Assembly (NCBI GenBank): GCA_002712005.1
Contig: PASP01000016.1
Coordinates: 149,983 to 213,982, forward strand
Origin: Halobacteriovoraceae bacterium
GTDB lineage: Bacteria; Bdellovibrionota; Bacteriovoracia; Bacteriovoracales; Bacteriovoracaceae
Reading direction: 5' to 3'
DNA length: 64,000 nucleotides
Shown one piece after another: positions 62,018 to 64,000 of this stretch. Position 1 is the first letter of the stretch. Each line of letters starts with the position of its first letter. The notes beneath the pieces were generated by a model. The model did no database searches, was not told where the DNA came from, and saw only the letters and a list, made by a program, of their open reading frames with translations. The position numbers were made by a program, and so were the translations under genes.

Positions 62018-62265
62018 TTAAGCTCCAATTCTAAGTATTCTATCGCAACTCTACTTAGAATAGAGGTTTTATGTCTCGTTTTTTGAGATTCCTGAAATAT
62101 TAGGTTAAACAAATAACAAGACAACTTACTCTAGAGTCAAAATATTATTAGCATTAAGACAATTAAGAGTCTTCTTAACTCATCACTCTTTTTAAAAATT
62201 CAAGATTTCTTAACCAAATAAGGGCTCTTAACGGTTAATAGTGGGAGGCACTGCAAAGTATCTTT
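62018..62265. other. Spacer between the helicase and the MNT gene
   Basis: No convincing gene, terminator or repeat. It should contain the helicase promoter. A weak A/T-rich inverted repeat near 62164-62182 (TTAAGA-GTC-TTCTTAA) is the only structure noticed. Confidence 0.3.
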
Positions 62266-62562
62266 TTAAGAAATAAGAGTTTTTTCTTCTAAATAATTGC
62301 CCATATAAGATTTAGCAAAATCTCTAAGCTCGATGATGTCAACCTTAATAGCGAGAGAACCTTCTTCAAACTCCTCCCTTATCATTCCAACCTTTTGAGA
62401 TAAATCTTCTTCACTTTCAATCATTAAATCTAAATCAGAAAACTCTTGATGATCACCACGAGCGCGTGAGCCAAAGACATATACTTTTGCATCAGTAGGA
62501 AGATGTCTTTTTAAGACAGTTTGGATATAGAGAAAATCTGCTTCTTTTAATCCAAATTTCAT
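62266..62562 (-). CDS. MNT-type nucleotidyltransferase antitoxin
   Basis: 98 residues, one minimal nucleotidyltransferase domain: VYVFGSRARGDHQEFSDLDLMIE (about 28-50) holds the G-S-x-x-x-G-D and D-x-D metal motif. It overlaps the upstream HEPN gene by 4 bp. Such MNT proteins neutralise HEPN toxins by adding nucleotides to a tyrosine of the toxin. All catalytic residues appear intact. Confidence 0.92.
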   Translation of the reverse strand: MKFGLKEADFLYIQTVLKRHLPTDAKVYVFGSRARGDHQEFSDLDLMIESEEDLSQKVGMIREEFEEGSLAIKVDIIELRDFAKSYMGNYLEEKTLIS

Positions 62563-62918
62563 AGAGTGTTTAGGACCTTAATTAGCTTTTGAGCTTCGGG
62601 TAGGAAGTCTGCGGCAAATGAGTAAACTTGTTCTGCGAGATCTTCGTTATAGGTATGAGAAGATAGGTTTCTTTGATCAATTGATTTTAGCCAAAAGTCG
62701 GCATCAGTGATCATTTTGTTTTGGGCCATTTCTCGGATGACTTGCTTAGGAGCGGTTGTGCTTGTTCCCATTTTCTTTTTAGCGGTTTTCCAAGAGAGTT
62801 CAACGCAGAATTCGAAGCGTTGGATAGTGGCATCTCTAACCAGTTCATTCTTTTCGGCTTTCAAAGCCTCTTCGAGAGCTTTAACGACTTTTTCTAATTC
62901 GGTAAGACTTACGGCCAT
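62559..62918 (-). CDS. HEPN-domain partner of the MNT protein (HI0074-like)
   Basis: 119 residues, all-helical HI0074/KNTase-substrate-binding family: QRFEFCVELSWKTAKKKM and SIDQRNLSSHTYNEDLAEQVY (about 84-104). The R-N-L-S-S-H in the second motif is the same R-x4-H seen in the SspE partner at 57333. It forms a toxin-antitoxin pair with the following MNT gene. The start follows GGAG. Confidence 0.9.
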   Translation of the reverse strand: MAVSLTELEKVVKALEEALKAEKNELVRDATIQRFEFCVELSWKTAKKKMGTSTTAPKQVIREMAQNKMITDADFWLKSIDQRNLSSHTYNEDLAEQVYSFAADFLPEAQKLIKVLNTL

Positions 62919-62970
62919 GGGTTGGGCTCCGAGATACTTTTATTTTTTAATTATTATATCTTAAAAACAA

Positions 62971-63085
62971 AGCTTCTGCGAAGCTGGTCTCCGCCCATGC
63001 ACTGCCGACGCTGAGGCGTCGCAGATGCACAACGGTAAAGCGACCGTCAAAACAGCTTTGCTGTTTTGAACCTGCCGAAGGCAGG
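62971..63085. repeat. String of five short perfect hairpins
   Basis: Five hairpins follow each other in 115 bp: AGCTTC-TGC-GAAGCT (62971-62985), GACGC-TGAG-GCGTC (63007-63020, extended by CTGC/GCAG), ACGGT-AAAGCG-ACCGT (63032-63047), CAAAACAGC-TTT-GCTGTTTTG (63048-63068), CCTGCC-GAA-GGCAGG (63071-63085). All have 3-6 base loops, and the stretch is clearly more GC-rich than its surroundings. A tandem ATGGTGGAG repeat follows at 63095-63112. It lies in a 366-bp gap without a gene, upstream of the HEPN-MNT pair. Confidence 0.7.
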
Positions 63086-63199
63086 ACGTGTCGCATGGTG
63101 GAGATGGTGGAGGTGCCGACAGACTTGCAACACTTTGTTTTCATTAAGGTCACAAAGCGAAGTGTAGCCAAAATAGCCACGACGGCCCATACTTTCGAT

Positions 63200-63231
63200 A
63201 AACGTTATCACTACTCTTTTGTGTAACGTTT
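63200..63231. repeat. Bulged 11-bp inverted repeat
   Basis: AAACGTTA-T-CAC and GTG-TAACGTTT pair over 11 bp with one bulged T around a 9-base loop. No T-run follows in either direction within the first bases, so it is not a simple terminator. It lies in the same gap as the hairpin string. Confidence 0.5.
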
Positions 63232-63284
63232 GGGTGTGTTCATTTTAATACTAATCATAAGTGTAGGCAAGTCACTGATCGCAA

Positions 63285-63899
63285 TTAAAGACGTCTTGAT
63301 CTTCTTAGAACATGATTGGGGAGAAATCTTCTTCTAGAATTTATTACTACTTGCTGTCTTCTTCTATTAGCTTCTATTCGGTTAAATAACTGTTTGGAAC
63401 TTTGAATAAAATTTCTTAGAAAGCTATTAAATTCATCTCTCATTTTTCCTAAATTAAAATCTATAAAGTTTTGTCTACTGAAAGGAACAACGTAAGACCA
63501 ATCACCTTCTTTAAATGGCAATAACCACCAAATTCTTTGCTCTTCTCCAAAGTCAAAGAACACGGGAACCTTACTACTACTCCATTCATTAAGAATCCTG
63601 CTTTCCTCGGTATATATTTTCATCAGCATTGGATTAGGAGTAATCTGTACACCATCTTTTAGAGCATTAAAAAATTGCTCCTTATCTCTTTTCCTACGGA
63701 GGCCATCAACGACCCATACCAACTTTGGGTAAAAATTATCTCTTGATAACCTTTCATCGCTTGTAATGAATGAGTGTTGAAACTCTATTACTGAACCATG
63801 TACTGTTTTAACATCTGCGATATGCTTTTCACCATCATCAGCAGTTCTTTCGGGTGTATCACTTGGTGGAAAATGGAATAAAACAACGGTTGGAGACAT
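63285..63899 (-). CDS. CoiA-like competence/nuclease-fold protein
   Basis: 204 residues from the ATG at 63899; a TTG at 63911 would add four residues. The start DDGEKHIADVKTVHGSVIEFQHSFITSDERLSRDNFY (about 22-58) matches the CoiA family core, in which D-V...E-x-Q-x-S forms a PD-(D/E)XK-like nuclease site, followed by YPKLVWVVDG. The C-terminal region is arginine-rich (INSRRRFLPNHVLRRSRR). CoiA acts in natural transformation in Firmicutes; here it is more likely a general nuclease-fold protein of an accessory region. Confidence 0.7.
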   Translation of the reverse strand: MSPTVVLFHFPPSDTPERTADDGEKHIADVKTVHGSVIEFQHSFITSDERLSRDNFYPKLVWVVDGLRRKRDKEQFFNALKDGVQITPNPMLMKIYTEESRILNEWSSSKVPVFFDFGEEQRIWWLLPFKEGDWSYVVPFSRQNFIDFNLGKMRDEFNSFLRNFIQSSKQLFNRIEANRRRQQVVINSRRRFLPNHVLRRSRRL

Positions 63900-63931
63900 C
63901 TTCAACCGCAATCAAAATCAGGAGGCATAGT

Positions 63932-64000
63932 ATGCGTGCGATAATTGAGATATTTCTTGCGATATTATTTACAGTAATTTCAGGAACAACTGTATTGAAC
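63932..64000 (+). CDS. Start of a membrane or exported protein, cut by the window end
   Basis: A GGAGG ribosome site (63921-63925) is followed 6 bp later by an ATG whose frame stays open to the window end for 23 codons: MRAIIEIFLAILFTVISGTT then VLN. This is one hydrophobic segment, either a signal anchor or transmembrane helix. Nothing more can be said. Confidence 0.6.
   Translation, partial: MRAIIEIFLAILFTVISGTTVLN

Noticed and set aside
63095..63112. Minus-strand CCATCTCCACCA-like end, as in a tRNA or tmRNA 3' end (possible att site)
   Set aside because: The bases before it do not form a T-arm or acceptor stem, and it is part of a tandem ATGGTGGAG repeat.
62947..63180. 77-codon ORF on the minus strand across the hairpin string
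   Set aside because: It has a serine-, threonine- and arginine-rich product caused by the hairpins, lacks a ribosome site, and overlaps the promoter region of the HEPN gene; the structure explains the open frame better than coding.
63200..63231. Integron attC site
   Set aside because: The ends do not fit the RYYYAAC/GTTRRRY core sites and no integrase gene is in the window.

Overview
The window is AT-rich, gene-dense bacterial DNA with no rRNA, tRNA or CRISPR array. The gene mix (many small Sec-exported proteins with few relatives, several secreted or lipoprotein peptidases, two RimK-type amidoligase clusters, SelO, NDH-2, a TonB receptor) and the codon bias suggest a Gram-negative member of the Bdellovibrionota, most like Bacteriovorax/Halobacteriovorax. 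That placement is inference from gene content, not from a marker gene.

Positions 1-38,000 look like ordinary chromosome. In order they hold: a TonB receptor with a HmuY-like lipoprotein (probable heme uptake); a FabZ-like dehydratase and a luciferase-like oxidoreductase; a membrane-anchored thioredoxin and a rhomboid protease; a RimK-like ATP-grasp ligase divergent from a GNAT/C39-peptidase fusion and next to an RMD1-like protein; a guanidinium exporter (SugE/Gdx) under a clear guanidine-III riboswitch; a TetR regulator with two matching operators in front of ccdA, a thioredoxin-peroxiredoxin fusion, a CoA-binding protein and selO; ylqF, chrA, a di-heme protein and a secreted trypsin; a second amidoligase module (ATP-grasp, inactive transglutaminase-7TM, retropepsin-like); NhaC, an L,D-transpeptidase, an RRM protein with a structured leader, a TRIC channel, an S9 peptidase, a LysR regulator, NDH-2 and a peroxiredoxin. 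An ABC ATPase fragment cut off at its Walker A motif lies at 34,889.

Positions 38,200-45,900 look like a decaying, nuclease-rich accessory region: HNH, Mrr-like and GIY-YIG proteins, a degraded second copy of a methyltransferase/glyoxalase gene pair, an ORF broken by one amber codon, an orphan DnaB-C-like ATPase coupled to a 70-residue ORF, and a WYL regulator.

Positions 45,900-63,900 are a defence island built on a single-strand phosphorothioation (Ssp) system. sspA (cysteine desulfurase), sspB (DUF4007), sspC (large P-loop ATPase) and sspD (PAPS-reductase-like) would install sulfur in the DNA backbone, and sspE (DUF262 plus HNH) would sense it and attack unmodified phage DNA. Additions to this core are a phosphorothioation-associated methyltransferase, a putative PD-(D/E)XK nuclease, a LexA-like DNA-binding protein with a 10-bp inverted repeat next to its start, a HEPN-motif protein directly behind sspE, and a 1,139-residue RecB-like nuclease/RNase H-like/SF1 helicase. 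A HEPN-MNT pair, a string of five short perfect hairpins (62,971-63,085), a CoiA-like protein and the start of a membrane protein close the window. The best candidate for something undescribed is the extended Ssp locus, above all the sspE-HEPN pair and its regulator; the hairpin string is the oddest non-coding feature.
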